Positions 7,635 through 17,049 of a stretch of 64,000 nt of DNA are shown in pieces. Every line of letters starts with the position of its first letter. Positions within the stretch are counted from its first letter, which is position 1. The notes under the pieces were generated by a model. That model saw only the letters and a program-made list of their open reading frames with translations, was not told where the DNA came from and did no database searches. The stretch is from Aggregatilinea lenta (lineage in GTDB: Bacteria; Chloroflexota; Anaerolineae; Aggregatilineales; Aggregatilineaceae), in contig NZ_BFCB01000003.1 of assembly GCF_003569045.1 (NCBI RefSeq), positions 186,001 to 250,000 of the forward strand, given 5' to 3'. A program made the translations under genes and the position numbers.

Positions 7635-8879
7635 TTACTTTGAGTCCGCCTCGCGCTCCAGGGCGAGCAGATCGTCCCACGTCTCGCGCCGCCGGATGAC
7701 GCGCCACGCCGCCCCCTGCACCAATACTTCTGGCGGGCGTACGCGCATGTTGTAGTTGGACGCCATCACCATGCCGTATGCGCCGGTGCCCAGAACGGCC
7801 AGCCGGTCACCGGAGCGCATGTCCGGCAGGGGCGCGCAGCGATTGAGCACGTCCGCCGATTCGCACACCGGCCCCGCGACGACCGCATCCGACACGTCAC
7901 CGGAGAGGTTGCCCACGGGTACGACCGGATGCACGGCGTCGTACAGCGCCGGGCGGATCAGCTCGGTCATGCTGCCATCGGTTAGCACGAAGCGCTGGCC
8001 GCCCTGCGTCTTAACGTACAACACACTGACCAGCAGCGCGCCCGCGTCCGCAATGATGGAGCGCCCCGGCTCGATCTTCACCTGCCAGCCGCCCAGCAGC
8101 GGCGCGAGCGCCGCCGCGAACGCCTGTGGGCCGGGATAACCCTCGTCGCCCACGTACGCGACCGGGAAGCCTCCGCCGATGTTCAGCGTGCGCACGTCCG
8201 GGTACGGCGCGGCGAGTGCCTGGGCCGTGCGCGCCGCCTCGACCGTCTCGTCGGGCCGGGCGAGCTGGCTGCCGATGTGCACGTGCAGCCCGGCGAGGTC
8301 CACGTGCGGGTAATCCGCGCGCCGGGCGAGGATGTCCGCAACCTCGGTCGGCGGCAGCCCGAACTTGGCTCCGAAGTGCCCGGTGGCGATGTGCCGGTGC
8401 GTCTGTGCTTCCACGCCGGGATTGACCCGCAGCGCCACGTGTGGACGCACGTTTCGCTGCCCCGCGAGCGTATCGAGCGTGCGCAGCTCGGCTTCGCTCT
8501 CCACATTGAACCAGCCGATGCCCGCGTCCAGCGCGTAGGCCAGCTCCTGCGGCGTTTTGCCCACCCCCGCGAACACGATCCGCTCCGGCGCGACGCCTGC
8601 GTTCAGCGCGCGGTAGATCTCGCCCGCGCTCACGGCGTCCATACCCAGCCCTGCACCATGCAGCAGGCCGATCAGGGTCAGGTTGGCGTTGGCCTTCAGG
8701 CTGTAGTGAATCGCCGCGCCGAGCGGATCGAACGCTGCCCGCAGCCGCGCGACGTTGGCGGCGATGCGCCCCGCACTGTACACGTATACGGGCGTGCCCA
8801 CCGCTTCGGCAAGCGCGTCCAGGGGCACGTCCTCGCACCACAGCGCGCCATCGCGCCGGTGAAAAGCCTCGTTGAGCAT
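7635..8879 (-). CDS. lysA: diaminopimelate decarboxylase
   Basis: A 414-residue alanine-racemase-fold decarboxylase. Lys62, in the IHYSLKAN motif, should bind PLP. GGGFP and EPGRSIIADAG are the usual phosphate-binding and substrate-binding segments, and the downstream CESAD stretch supplies the Cys-Glu pair contributed across the dimer. It catalyses the last step of lysine synthesis, meso-diaminopimelate to lysine. The ATG at 8879 is chosen because AAGGA lies just upstream. The frame runs on past it, but through a palindromic repeat and into the next gene. Confidence 0.92.
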   Translation of the reverse strand: MLNEAFHRRDGALWCEDVPLDALAEAVGTPVYVYSAGRIAANVARLRAAFDPLGAAIHYSLKANANLTLIGLLHGAGLGMDAVSAGEIYRALNAGVAPERIVFAGVGKTPQELAYALDAGIGWFNVESEAELRTLDTLAGQRNVRPHVALRVNPGVEAQTHRHIATGHFGAKFGLPPTEVADILARRADYPHVDLAGLHVHIGSQLARPDETVEAARTAQALAAPYPDVRTLNIGGGFPVAYVGDEGYPGPQAFAAALAPLLGGWQVKIEPGRSIIADAGALLVSVLYVKTQGGQRFVLTDGSMTELIRPALYDAVHPVVPVGNLSGDVSDAVVAGPVCESADVLNRCAPLPDMRSGDRLAVLGTGAYGMVMASNYNMRVRPPEVLVQGAAWRVIRRRETWDDLLALEREADSK

Positions 8880-8940
8880 GTTGTCGTCCTTCTTCCGGTT
8901 CCCGAATGAAAATACGCCGGGGCGCTCGGTTCGCGTAGAG

Positions 8941-8984
8941 ACCTCACCCCCGGCCCCTCTCCAATCAAGTTGGAGAGGGGAGAC
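8941..8984. repeat. CTCTCCAAT/TTGGAGAG palindromic repeat
   Basis: ACCTCACCCCCGGCCCCTCT on the left, then the AAGTTGGAGAGGGG arm. Same family as 2021-2063, in the lysA upstream gap. Confidence 0.75.
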
Positions 8985-9037
8985 AAGCAAAAAAGGGTGA
9001 TGAGTTTGCAGGAGCAATTCATGAACTGCCCACACGC

Positions 9038-9895
9038 CTACGTCGCCGCGCGCAGCAGGATCCCGTTCCGCGACGGATCGTGCAACAGCACACCGTCCGC
9101 GTGTGGGGCGCTGGGCAGCCGCGCCGCCTCGACGCGCGCCAGGACCTCGGCCAGTGCGGGCGCGTCCGGCAGCACGATCTCGAAGTAGCGCAGGCCCACG
9201 GCATCCGGCGGTGGAGGCGGCGCACCGACGCCCGCCCAGGTATTCAGCCCGATGTGGTGATGGTAGCCGCCTGCCGAGACGAACAGCGCTGCGTCGCCGT
9301 AGCGCGTGATCAGGTCGAAGCCGAGCACGTCGCAGTAAAACGCCTGCGCGACGGCCAGATCGCTGACGTGCAGATGCACATGGCCCATCACCGTGCCCGG
9401 CGGCATGCCCTCGTACGGCGCATCGTCGCCCTGAAGCTCGGCCAGCAATCCGTCGACGTCGAGCGGATCGGTCGCCATGCGCACTGCGGTACCGTCCCAG
9501 TTCCACTCGTCGCGCGGGCGGTCGCGGTACAGCTCGATCCCGTTGCCGTCAGGATCGGGCAGGTAGATCGCCTCGCTGACGAGGTGATCCGCGAAGCCTT
9601 GCAGCGGTGTGCGCGTCTCGGCCAGATGACGCAGCGTGCGGGCCAGATCCAGGCGCGAGGGCAGCAGGATCGCGAAGTGATACAGGCCGGTGACGCCGTG
9701 CACGGCCTGCGCGCCCGGCTGCTCGACCAGCGCCAGCAGGTCGTTCGCGCCTGCGCCGAGCGTCGCCGTGCCCGCGTCCTGGTGGTGCACGCGCAGGCCC
9801 AGCGCGCGCCGGTAGAAGTCCAGCGAGCGGGCGAGATCGGAAACGGTCAGGTGAACTGTGCCCGGATGGGTGCCAGGGTGGATGGACGGGGGCAT
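9038..9895 (-). CDS. VOC-family extradiol dioxygenase, CatE-like
   Basis: The 285-residue protein has two vicinal-oxygen-chelate modules, at residues about 10-125 and 165-285. GTVHLTVSD and GHVHLHVSD mark the first strand of each module and supply candidate metal-binding histidines, and YFEIVLPDA near the end supplies the glutamate. Size and order match Bacillus CatE/YfiE catechol 2,3-dioxygenase, which opens catechol-type rings. In Bacillus that gene belongs to the catechol/quinone stress response, which fits the mhq-like cluster at 49-54 kb. The actual substrate is not determined. Confidence 0.8.
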   Translation of the reverse strand: MPPSIHPGTHPGTVHLTVSDLARSLDFYRRALGLRVHHQDAGTATLGAGANDLLALVEQPGAQAVHGVTGLYHFAILLPSRLDLARTLRHLAETRTPLQGFADHLVSEAIYLPDPDGNGIELYRDRPRDEWNWDGTAVRMATDPLDVDGLLAELQGDDAPYEGMPPGTVMGHVHLHVSDLAVAQAFYCDVLGFDLITRYGDAALFVSAGGYHHHIGLNTWAGVGAPPPPPDAVGLRYFEIVLPDAPALAEVLARVEAARLPSAPHADGVLLHDPSRNGILLRAAT

Positions 9896-10059
9896 GCAGG
9901 ACTCTCCTTCTCGACAGCGCAGCCCGAACGGGCGGAGATTATGCCGCGCCTGGGGCCGTCGCCGCCACGTCTCCGCGAAAAAACGTGAAACCCGCTACAC
10001 TACGGGCTACCTGGGGCGGTAGGGACGGAAGAGATAGTGACCGTGGAGAGGATGAAACG

Positions 10060-10365
10060 GTGGACGACGACATCCGGCGCGACGCGCTGGAGGATCTGAA
10101 CCGTACCTATGCGTGGCTGCGAGGATACACGACGGTAAAACCGTGGGCGTTCGACCTGCGGCTGGCGATGGATGAATTGGAAGCGATCCAGGGCGAGGGC
10201 GTGGGGTGGAGCGTGGACCAGCGGCAGCCCGCGACGTGTACGATCCTCAAGGAGCGCAAGGGACTGGCAGTCGAGTTCAAGGCGGTGGCGGAGTCGCTGC
10301 CGGAGGCGATCATGAAGGCGCTGGTGCGCTATTTCGAACATACCGCGCCACGGGACGAAGGGTGA
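10060..10365 (+). CDS. small protein of unknown function (101 aa)
   Basis: I do not recognise this family. The protein is soluble, charged and tryptophan-containing (YAWLRGYTTVKPWAFDLRLAMDE). It has no signal peptide, membrane segment or cysteine-rich motif. The GTG at 10060 is chosen because GGAGAGGA sits seven bases upstream; the frame is open from 9985, but that part lies in the untranslated gap. It stands alone between divergent and convergent neighbours. Codon use matches the surroundings, so it is probably a real gene. Confidence 0.6.
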   Translation: MDDDIRRDALEDLNRTYAWLRGYTTVKPWAFDLRLAMDELEAIQGEGVGWSVDQRQPATCTILKERKGLAVEFKAVAESLPEAIMKALVRYFEHTAPRDEG

Positions 10366-10383
10366 GGATCGCGCAAAGATCAC

Positions 10384-10436
10384 GTCACCCCCGGCCCCGC
10401 TCCGGTCGTCGCTGGTGCGGGGCCGAGGGTGAGGTT
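10384..10436. repeat. CACCCCCGGCCCC / GGGGCCGAGGGTG palindromic repeat
   Basis: The inverted repeat keeps the outer CACCCCCGGCCCC and GGGTGAGG ends of the common family, but its centre differs (GCTCCGGTCGTCGCTGGTGC). Confidence 0.65.
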
Positions 10437-10513
10437 GCTACGAGAACCGGATTCATTCTTTAAACCGCATCAACCCGCCCGATGCGCTGTCCAGATCGGT
10501 CACAGTGCAGCGG

Positions 10514-10541
10514 GTAGGGGCAATTCTGAATTGCCCCTACG
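10514..10541. repeat. GTAGGGGC-type palindromic repeat
   Basis: GTAGGGGCAATTC / GAATTGCCCCTAC is a near-perfect palindrome just downstream of the DUF3160 gene, where it could also end transcription. Confidence 0.75.
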
Positions 10542-10569
10542 GTGAGAGATCCGGGTATGGGGCCGGGCG

Positions 10570-13122
10570 CTACTGGCCCAGGTAGAGATCCGTCCAGGCG
10601 GGACGGTTGGGCGTCGTGCCCTGCGCGACCATCGCGCGCCACTCGTCGTCGGTCATGCGCTCGTCGATCGGCACGGTGAACTCGTAGGTGCTGTACACCC
10701 CGCCGCGCGTGAGCTGCAAGCCGAACGGGCTGTTGGTGACCACGTAGATTGTGTCCACGCTGCCGATCGCCTCTTCTAGCGCGAGGTTCGCGTCAGGGTT
10801 GCTCGCCACATCCGCGACCAGGGCGACGGTCTCCGGCGGATTCGTGATCCACTCCTCGATCGTATAGCGGATGTTCCACAGCGCCCCGACGAAGTTCTCC
10901 TGCAGGAAGTACTGTTCCTCGTAGCTGAGCGGCTCCCCGGCGACCTCTTTGCGCGCCATCTCCGCGAGCTGCGCGGAGAGCAGCGACAGGCTGGTCAGCG
11001 CCGAGTTGATGCTCGGCATTGGGCTGGTATAGTCGCCGTCGAAGTAGCCGCGCGCGTCAAGGCCCTGTTGCAAGGTCACGGCCAGGACGGCGATCCGCGC
11101 GAAGACCTGCGGATTTGGCTCGACGCCGCTATAGCTGGTGATGGGCGGTTCCATGCCGCCGCCGCCCAGGCCACCCATCGCCTGTTCGGCGTAGAGCAGC
11201 GTGGCGTGCTTCATCTCCACCCAACTGCCGAGCGCGCTGTTGATGTCCTTGCGCTTCCAGGCGTCGGTCTGCATCATGGGCGGCGTCAGGGCCGGATCGC
11301 GCACCAGCAGCGGCTGGAGCGCCCACAGCCACCCGCCGTAGAGGGTCTCCATCCAGTTGTCCGGCGCGATTGCGTTCACTTCGTCGCGCAGCGCGGCCAT
11401 GTTGTCGGTGTAGTGCTCGTAGTCGGCAGCGCCCGCGTCGTCCGCCAGCGCATACGCGATGTCGGAGCCGAGCGCAGCGGCCACGTCCAGAGCCAGCGGT
11501 AGCGTGCGCGAGTTGTCTTGCGTGCCGACTTCGGGGTAGATGAGCTGCTGCATGATGTACGCGTCCAGCGTGAAGCGCTGGCCGAACAGCCGCATGCCAC
11601 GTGTCAGCTCGTCCACCTGATCCGCCTCGACGCCTTGCGGCAGCACGACGCTGTTCACGCGCGGGCCAGGCAGCGTCTTGAGCGCATCACGATAGGCGGC
11701 GAGGTTCGCATCGCTCGCCAGCGCGTCGAGCGGCAGCCCTGCGCCGTAGATCGATTCGGCCAGCGGCAGCGTGTCAGCAGGGCTGAGATCGTCCACCGGC
11801 CCGACCAGGAACGCCAGCGTGTCGGAGACGTCCCGCCAGTCGGCCAGCGCGCCGCTGTTGGACAGCGCCCGCTGGACCATCAGGCCGGTGCGCGTGTCGG
11901 CGTCGTCGTTCGCCAGGAACGTGATGCGGCCCATCCACATCATCGCGCGGAAGTAGGACTCCAGCAGCGGATTGCCAGCGTAGTAGCTGCGGGGGCGGTA
12001 CTGGCTGAAGTCTTCGGTGTAGTCGGCCAGGATCGGCACGTCCAGCCGCCCTTCAGCGGCCACGATCAGGTCCACGATCGGCTGCGCGGCGGCGATGATG
12101 CTGGCGTCTGCGTTTGCCAGCGTCTGCGATGGGATCGTATCGCCCTCGTCGAATCCGGCGGTGTAACCGGGTTCGCCCTGCGCCAGCAGCATCAGCGGCA
12201 CGGCGTAGTAGATTGCGGCGTTACGGGCGGCGTCTTCCAGTGGCGTGCCTGCCGCCTCGATCCACTGCGCCTCGGCAGCTTCGTAGCTGGCCGTGACCGT
12301 GCTGCTCACTTCACGGTAGAACGGACCCATTTCGAGAAACATCAAGGTGTTCTGGTAGACCAGGAACAGGCTGTGCAGCAGGGTGTCCGTGGTGATGAAG
12401 TCGGCGTGGCCGGTGGTGTGATCCCAGCTTTCGGCGCGGTAAGCGTCGTCGAACTGCTGGAAGCTGCCCGGCACCACGACGAAGCCGTTCTGCGCCAGCA
12501 GCGCGAGCTGGTCCGCGCTGAGGTTGGCGTCGGTCACGAAGTGCACGTCGTTCAGGTTCACCGGCGGCACAGGCAGGTCGCCCATGTATTCATCCGGCAG
12601 CACCATCGCCAGCGGATCGGGCGGCTGCTGCCACTTGTCCACCAGGAAGGCGGCCCAGTCCCAGCCCTGCGCGAAGCCGCCTTCCAGCGAGGGCGCGCCC
12701 TCGGCAGGCGTCACGGCGGGCAGCGGCACGTCCGGCGACGAGATCGCCGGGTCCTGCATGGGCACGTTCAGCGCCGCCGGGGTGGGCGGGGTGAACTGGT
12801 AGGGTGCGACGACCGCGACGCCGTCCACTGTTTCGGGCAGCCACACGTCCCAGTAGTCCATGCCGTCGGTAATCATCCACCACCATGCGCCCCCCGCGCA
12901 CTGCGGACCTTGAATCGCCTGGAACATCGTCCCGGCGGGCAGTTCTCCGGCCACCGTTGCACTACCCGGCTCCGTGTACAGCGCTACAGTATTCCCCGGC
13001 AGCACAACACCGTGCCGGTTCAGTTCCAACTGCGGCTCTCCGGCGCAGTCGTCTTGTGCCGCCGCCGGGACGAGCGGCACGATCAGGGACAGGATCAGCA
13101 TCAGAATTAGCACACGTTTCAT
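10570..13122 (-). CDS. secreted DUF3160 family protein
   Basis: An 850-residue exported protein. Residues 1-22 form a signal peptide ending VPAAAQ. Residues about 25-110 look like a small SH3-like domain (TVALYTEPGSATVAGELPAG). After a proline-rich spacer, the rest matches the DUF3160 pattern, with FITTDTLLHSLFLVYQNTL as a hallmark. The function of DUF3160 is not established. The protein is rich in Asp, Ala and Pro and has very few cysteines. It is alone on its strand. A TATAAT box lies at 13155-13160 (minus). It may act at the cell surface, but that is inference from export alone. Confidence 0.8.
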   Translation of the reverse strand: MKRVLILMLILSLIVPLVPAAAQDDCAGEPQLELNRHGVVLPGNTVALYTEPGSATVAGELPAGTMFQAIQGPQCAGGAWWWMITDGMDYWDVWLPETVDGVAVVAPYQFTPPTPAALNVPMQDPAISSPDVPLPAVTPAEGAPSLEGGFAQGWDWAAFLVDKWQQPPDPLAMVLPDEYMGDLPVPPVNLNDVHFVTDANLSADQLALLAQNGFVVVPGSFQQFDDAYRAESWDHTTGHADFITTDTLLHSLFLVYQNTLMFLEMGPFYREVSSTVTASYEAAEAQWIEAAGTPLEDAARNAAIYYAVPLMLLAQGEPGYTAGFDEGDTIPSQTLANADASIIAAAQPIVDLIVAAEGRLDVPILADYTEDFSQYRPRSYYAGNPLLESYFRAMMWMGRITFLANDDADTRTGLMVQRALSNSGALADWRDVSDTLAFLVGPVDDLSPADTLPLAESIYGAGLPLDALASDANLAAYRDALKTLPGPRVNSVVLPQGVEADQVDELTRGMRLFGQRFTLDAYIMQQLIYPEVGTQDNSRTLPLALDVAAALGSDIAYALADDAGAADYEHYTDNMAALRDEVNAIAPDNWMETLYGGWLWALQPLLVRDPALTPPMMQTDAWKRKDINSALGSWVEMKHATLLYAEQAMGGLGGGGMEPPITSYSGVEPNPQVFARIAVLAVTLQQGLDARGYFDGDYTSPMPSINSALTSLSLLSAQLAEMARKEVAGEPLSYEEQYFLQENFVGALWNIRYTIEEWITNPPETVALVADVASNPDANLALEEAIGSVDTIYVVTNSPFGLQLTRGGVYSTYEFTVPIDERMTDDEWRAMVAQGTTPNRPAWTDLYLGQ

Positions 13123-13154
13123 GGTTGGGATCTCCCTTCACTTGTACACATCCC

Positions 13155-13160
13155 ATTATA
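13155..13160 (-). promoter_or_regulatory. -10 box for the DUF3160 gene
   Basis: TATAAT on the minus strand, 33 bp upstream of the start codon. No good -35 is visible at 16-18 bp. Confidence 0.4.
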
Positions 13161-13260
13161 CGGCGCGGCTATTGTTCCGTAGCGCACAAATGCCATGTCG
13201 TTCCCCTACGCGGCCCCTATCGCCGGCCTATGAAGTCTGTAAACTTTTCCCGGCTGCCTA

Positions 13261-13289
13261 TTGACAAAAGGCATGCGCGGCTTTACGCT
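13261..13289 (+). promoter_or_regulatory. promoter of the tetR-MMPL operon
   Basis: -35 TTGACA (13261-13266) is perfect. -10 TACGCT (13284-13289) follows after 17 bp. The palindromic operator at 13298-13324 covers the expected transcription start. Confidence 0.65.
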
Positions 13290-13297
13290 ATCGGGGT

Positions 13298-13324
13298 TGA
13301 GATTAGACGTCGCGTCTAATCTCA
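13298..13324. promoter_or_regulatory. 27-bp palindromic operator, probably for the adjacent TetR protein
   Basis: Arms TGAGATTAGACG (13298-13309) and CGTCTAATCTCA (13313-13324) are perfect complements around TCG. It lies just after the -10 box, so a bound repressor would block initiation. Size and symmetry are typical of TetR-family operators. Confidence 0.75.
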
Positions 13325-13368
13325 TACGTTAAGTATATTTTATACTGGCGATGGAGTATGTAAGGGTC

Positions 13369-13986
13369 ATGAACCGGTACGAACAGCGAAAAGCGGCCAC
13401 GCACCAGCGCCTGATCGAGGCCGCGCGTGAGCTGATCGGCACGCAGGGCTACGAGAGCGTCGATATTCTCGACATCACCGAGCGCGCCAACCTCAGCAAA
13501 GCGACGTTCTACCAGCATTTTTCCAACAAGGAAGCCTGCGTGCGCGCCCTGATCTTGCAAGGGTTCGAGGCCCTGGCGCAGGAGATTTTCGACAGCGAAC
13601 GTGAATCGCGCACCCAATTGGAGTGGGCGCGCGACAGCTTCTTCAAGCTGTTCAAGTGGGCCGACGAAAACCGGCGCTTCGTGCTGATCATGGTTGGGGG
13701 CCACGCGTCCAGCGACCTGAACGCGTTCGGGCGCGCCTACATGTCACAGAGGATCTTGCAGCGCATCATCACCGAGCGCATGCCAGGCCTGCGGGAACGG
13801 GTCGCGCCGGAGATCGCTGCACAGTTCATCACCGGCGCGACGATCCAGATGCTGGGCTGGTGGCTGGAAGAAGACACGCCCTATTCGGCGGAAGATATGG
13901 CGATTTTGATGAGCGAGTTGTTTAAACGCACGTTTGGCTTGAAGCTCGACGGTGCGGATGTGGAACTGGAACCAATCCTATCGTAG
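13369..13986 (+). CDS. TetR/AcrR family transcriptional repressor
   Basis: The protein (205 residues from the ATG at 13369, or 211 from the ATG at 13351) has the TetR helix-turn-helix at about residues 28-50 of the shorter form, with LSKATFYQHFSNKEA as the recognition helix and its capping segment. The C-terminal half is the variable ligand-binding helical domain (TetR_C group). It lies 14 bp before the MMPL exporter gene, and the palindrome in front of it is the likely autoregulatory operator. The expected logic is repression of the exporter until a ligand, perhaps a lipid or a toxic compound, binds. Neither start has a strong Shine-Dalgarno. Confidence 0.85.
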   Translation: MNRYEQRKAATHQRLIEAARELIGTQGYESVDILDITERANLSKATFYQHFSNKEACVRALILQGFEALAQEIFDSERESRTQLEWARDSFFKLFKWADENRRFVLIMVGGHASSDLNAFGRAYMSQRILQRIITERMPGLRERVAPEIAAQFITGATIQMLGWWLEEDTPYSAEDMAILMSELFKRTFGLKLDGADVELEPILS

Positions 13987-14000
13987 GTGGAGGCACGGGC

Positions 14001-16583
14001 ATGTTTTTCGAACGTATCGGGCATTTTGCCACCCGCTATCGTATCCCGATTCTGTTGACCTGGATCGTGGCGGCCATCGTGGTGACGCTGGTCGCGCCCA
14101 GCATCGACAAGGTCGCCAGCTCGGACTTGAGTGACTTTCTGCCGGACGAAGCGCCGTTCGTGCATGCCAGCGAGGTGATCCACGACACGTTTGGCAGCGG
14201 CTTCAGCGGTGGTGGCACGGTGATTGTGATCGATGCGCGCGAGGCGGGCGGCGTCCACACTGACGCGGCCTGGGCGTTTATCGAAGATCTGACCGCCTGG
14301 CTGACCGGCGATGAGGCCCCGGACAACATCGACCGGGTGACGTCGCCCGCAGAGTCGGAAGCCGTGGCGAGCATGACCACTTCGCAAGATGGTGGCGTGG
14401 CGCTGGTGCGCTTTGCGCTGTCCACCTCCGCGACTGAAGACGCCACCGGCGAGACCCTGAGGATCGTCGAGGAGTGGACCGATACGCACGCGCCGGATGG
14501 CGTGAAAGCCTACGCCACGGGCGACGCGCCGATCGTCAACACCACGACCGAGTCGGCGAGAACCAGCGTCGACCGCACGATCTGGGTGACGGTCGTGCTG
14601 GTGATCGTGATGCTGCTGCTGGTCTACCGCTCGCCTGTCAGCCCGTTTGTCCCGCTAGTGTCCGTCACACTGGCCTACCTGATTGCGCGCGGCATCGTGG
14701 CATGGATGGGTGACACGATGATGACGATCACGTCCTATGCCAACGTGCTGCTGGTGGTGGTGATGTACGGCGCGGGCACGGACTACTGCCTGTTCCTCAT
14801 CAGCCGCTTCCGCGAGGAAATGGCCGACCATCCCACCATCGACGATGCGACGTCGCACACGGTGCATCTGGTGGGCGAAACGATCAGCAGCAGCGCCGGG
14901 ACGATCTTCGTGGGCTTCATGGCAATGGCGCTCGCCAAAATGGGCATCTTCAAGACCAGCGGCCCCGCGCTCGCCATCGGCATCGTGCTGTCGCTGTTGG
15001 CCGGGCTGACGTTGGTTCCGGCGCTGCTCTCGACGCTGGGGCAGAAGGCGTTCTGGCCCGGCGAGGCTACGCACCGCAGCCCTGGCCGCCTGTACGAGTT
15101 CACTTCCAAGCTGGTCAGCAGCCGTCCGCTGGTGACGATCGTGCTGATCGTCGCCATTATGCTGCCGTTCTCGATCTACGGCGTCAACCAGCGCGTGAAT
15201 TACAACACCCTGGACGACCTGCCCGACGACCAGCCCGCCGTGGAGGGCTTCGCGATCATGAACGAAACGATGGGCAGCGGTGAGCTGCTGCCGCTGACGA
15301 TCGTCGTGACCGGACGCGACCCGAACGAGATCGCCACGAACATGGTCGCCCTGACCAACGACCTGGACGCGCTCGACGGCGTGAAGTACGTACGCAACCT
15401 GAACAACCCGATGGGCGAAGAAGGCCAGTTCACGGATCTGCTGCGTGTAGACGTGCAGCTGCGGCTGGCGCTGCAACTATTCTCGCAGATGGGCACCGGG
15501 ACCGGCGGCGCGTCGGCCATCGATCCGCAGCAGCTCGGCACCTTGCTGGAAGACATGCGCGGCTACTTCGACTTGCTGGCCGAACAGTTCCCCGAAGTGG
15601 CGGACGACCCGAACCTGACGACCATTCAGGATCTGCTCGGCAACCCGCTGCGCCTGGTCCAGGGGCAGGACGAGCTGGCGGCGGCGATGGACGGCCTCGC
15701 CACGCGCTTCGAGTCGATTGACAATGCGTACTTGCTGCCAACTTCGCTCATCGGCCTGATCGAGCAGCTCCCGACCGACTCGATGGGCACGATGTCGGCC
15801 ATGATCGGCCAGCTTCTGCCGAACTACCTCAACGACGACGCGACGGCCTACAAAATGGAAGTCATCCTCGACGTGCCGCCCACCAGCTACGAGGCGATGG
15901 ACACAGTGCACGCTATCCGCGACGTGCTGACGACGTACGAAGACGGCGGCGAGGCTGTGGTGGGTGGCAGCACGGCGACCGTCACGGACATCAAGGACGT
16001 GATGGATTCCGACCTGCTGCGCGCCATCGGGCTGGTGCTGCTGGGCATCTTCCTGGTGCTGTTGGTCATGCTGCGCAGCGCGATCGCGCCGCTGTACCTG
16101 ATCGGCACGGTGCTGCTGAGTTTCACCTTTACGCTGGGTGTCACCAACCTCATCTTCCGGGAGCTGGACGGCGCTGCCGGGCTGACGTGGTACGTGCCGT
16201 TCTTCACCTTCGTGTTCCTGGTGGCGCTGGGCGTGGACTACAGCATCTTCCTGTTCGGGCGCATCAAAGAAGAAGTGGGTTATCACGGCATCCGCGAGGG
16301 CATCCACGTGGCCGTGGCCCGCACGGGCGCGATCATCACCTCGGCGGGCATGATCCTGGCGGGCACCTTCGCGGCCCTGATCAGCGGCGAGATTCGCGGG
16401 CTGGTCGAGGTCGGGTTCGCGGTCGCGTTCGGCGTGCTGATCGACACGTTCATCGTACGCACCATCCTCGACCCCGCGCTGGCGACTCTGTTTGGGCACT
16501 GGACGTGGTGGCCGGGCGGCGTGCCCAAAGCCAGGACGGAGCGCCCGTCGCAGGCAGTCGCGCCCGGCGAAGCCGCCGACTAA
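14001..16583 (+). CDS. MMPL/RND-family membrane exporter
   Basis: The 860-residue protein has the duplicated RND layout: one N-terminal helix, an extracytoplasmic domain, five to six helices, then the same again. GAGTDYCLFLISRFREE in the first half and GVDYSIFLFGRIKEE in the second are the MMPL GxDY motifs that carry the proton-relay Asp-Tyr pairs. The family exports lipids, hopanoids or drugs using the proton gradient. The second extracytoplasmic domain (about residues 400-660) is long and acidic. It is co-transcribed with the TetR gene upstream. Confidence 0.88.
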   Translation: MFFERIGHFATRYRIPILLTWIVAAIVVTLVAPSIDKVASSDLSDFLPDEAPFVHASEVIHDTFGSGFSGGGTVIVIDAREAGGVHTDAAWAFIEDLTAWLTGDEAPDNIDRVTSPAESEAVASMTTSQDGGVALVRFALSTSATEDATGETLRIVEEWTDTHAPDGVKAYATGDAPIVNTTTESARTSVDRTIWVTVVLVIVMLLLVYRSPVSPFVPLVSVTLAYLIARGIVAWMGDTMMTITSYANVLLVVVMYGAGTDYCLFLISRFREEMADHPTIDDATSHTVHLVGETISSSAGTIFVGFMAMALAKMGIFKTSGPALAIGIVLSLLAGLTLVPALLSTLGQKAFWPGEATHRSPGRLYEFTSKLVSSRPLVTIVLIVAIMLPFSIYGVNQRVNYNTLDDLPDDQPAVEGFAIMNETMGSGELLPLTIVVTGRDPNEIATNMVALTNDLDALDGVKYVRNLNNPMGEEGQFTDLLRVDVQLRLALQLFSQMGTGTGGASAIDPQQLGTLLEDMRGYFDLLAEQFPEVADDPNLTTIQDLLGNPLRLVQGQDELAAAMDGLATRFESIDNAYLLPTSLIGLIEQLPTDSMGTMSAMIGQLLPNYLNDDATAYKMEVILDVPPTSYEAMDTVHAIRDVLTTYEDGGEAVVGGSTATVTDIKDVMDSDLLRAIGLVLLGIFLVLLVMLRSAIAPLYLIGTVLLSFTFTLGVTNLIFRELDGAAGLTWYVPFFTFVFLVALGVDYSIFLFGRIKEEVGYHGIREGIHVAVARTGAIITSAGMILAGTFAALISGEIRGLVEVGFAVAFGVLIDTFIVRTILDPALATLFGHWTWWPGGVPKARTERPSQAVAPGEAAD

Positions 16584-16611
16584 GCGTTGCACCTTCATTC
16601 ACATAAGCGCG

Positions 16612-16638
16612 AAGCGCAGGGCCGTTTGCCCTGCGCTT
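16612..16638 (+). terminator. hairpin terminator after the MMPL gene
   Basis: Stem AAGCGCAGGGC (16612-16622) / GCCCTGCGCTT (16628-16638), loop CGTTT. The stem is perfect, but only a short TT follows. Confidence 0.55.
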
Positions 16639-16681
16639 GCCGCGTCTCACCATTTTCTAACCTGGGGTCAGGCTTTTCTTA

Positions 16682-16710
16682 GATAAATAAAGTAAATCCC
16701 AGGGTATAAT
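16682..16710 (+). promoter_or_regulatory. promoter of the small gene at 16770
   Basis: A perfect -10 TATAAT at 16705-16710. The -35 position 17 bp upstream reads GATAAA, a weak match. The region is unusually AT-rich for this window. Confidence 0.5.
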
Positions 16711-16769
16711 AAACAGCATAAATTTGTTTCTCGACCGGCACGGTCGGGGACTATCACGAGGATCGGTGC

Positions 16770-17027
16770 TTGAGCACGCTAGCTGAGAAGTATCCCAATG
16801 CCCGGCGTTTGGAAGGTTCGTTCTCCCCGGAAAGTGAAGAAGCCTTGATGGAAGCGCTTAGCCCCTATCTTCAGTGGGAGTTAGGCGAAGTGGACACAGT
16901 AGGCACGGACATCGTGATCTTCCGCAAAGGCACACCAGACACGCCGGCCATTTCTGAGATCATGCTGTTGAGGAACCGCGAAGCCTCGGTGTGGCTGCGG
17001 TTCAGGAAGTCGCGTGCCGCGCTGTAA
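16770..17027 (+). CDS. small protein of unknown function (85 aa)
   Basis: I do not recognise the family. The protein is soluble and mixed alpha/beta in appearance, with no cysteine and no signal peptide. It has its own TATAAT promoter and a strong terminator right after it, so it is an independent, probably well-expressed transcript. The start is a TTG with GAGGA about eight bases upstream; no ATG lies early enough to replace it without removing the conserved-looking N-terminus. Confidence 0.65.
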   Translation: MSTLAEKYPNARRLEGSFSPESEEALMEALSPYLQWELGEVDTVGTDIVIFRKGTPDTPAISEIMLLRNREASVWLRFRKSRAAL

Positions 17028-17049
17028 GGGTTAAATTGAGCGCTCATGA

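Noticed and set aside
8880-9506. N-terminal extension of lysA to about 623 residues
   Set aside because: The extension runs through a palindromic repeat and into the CatE-like gene. The ATG at 8879 has a good ribosome site and gives the normal length.
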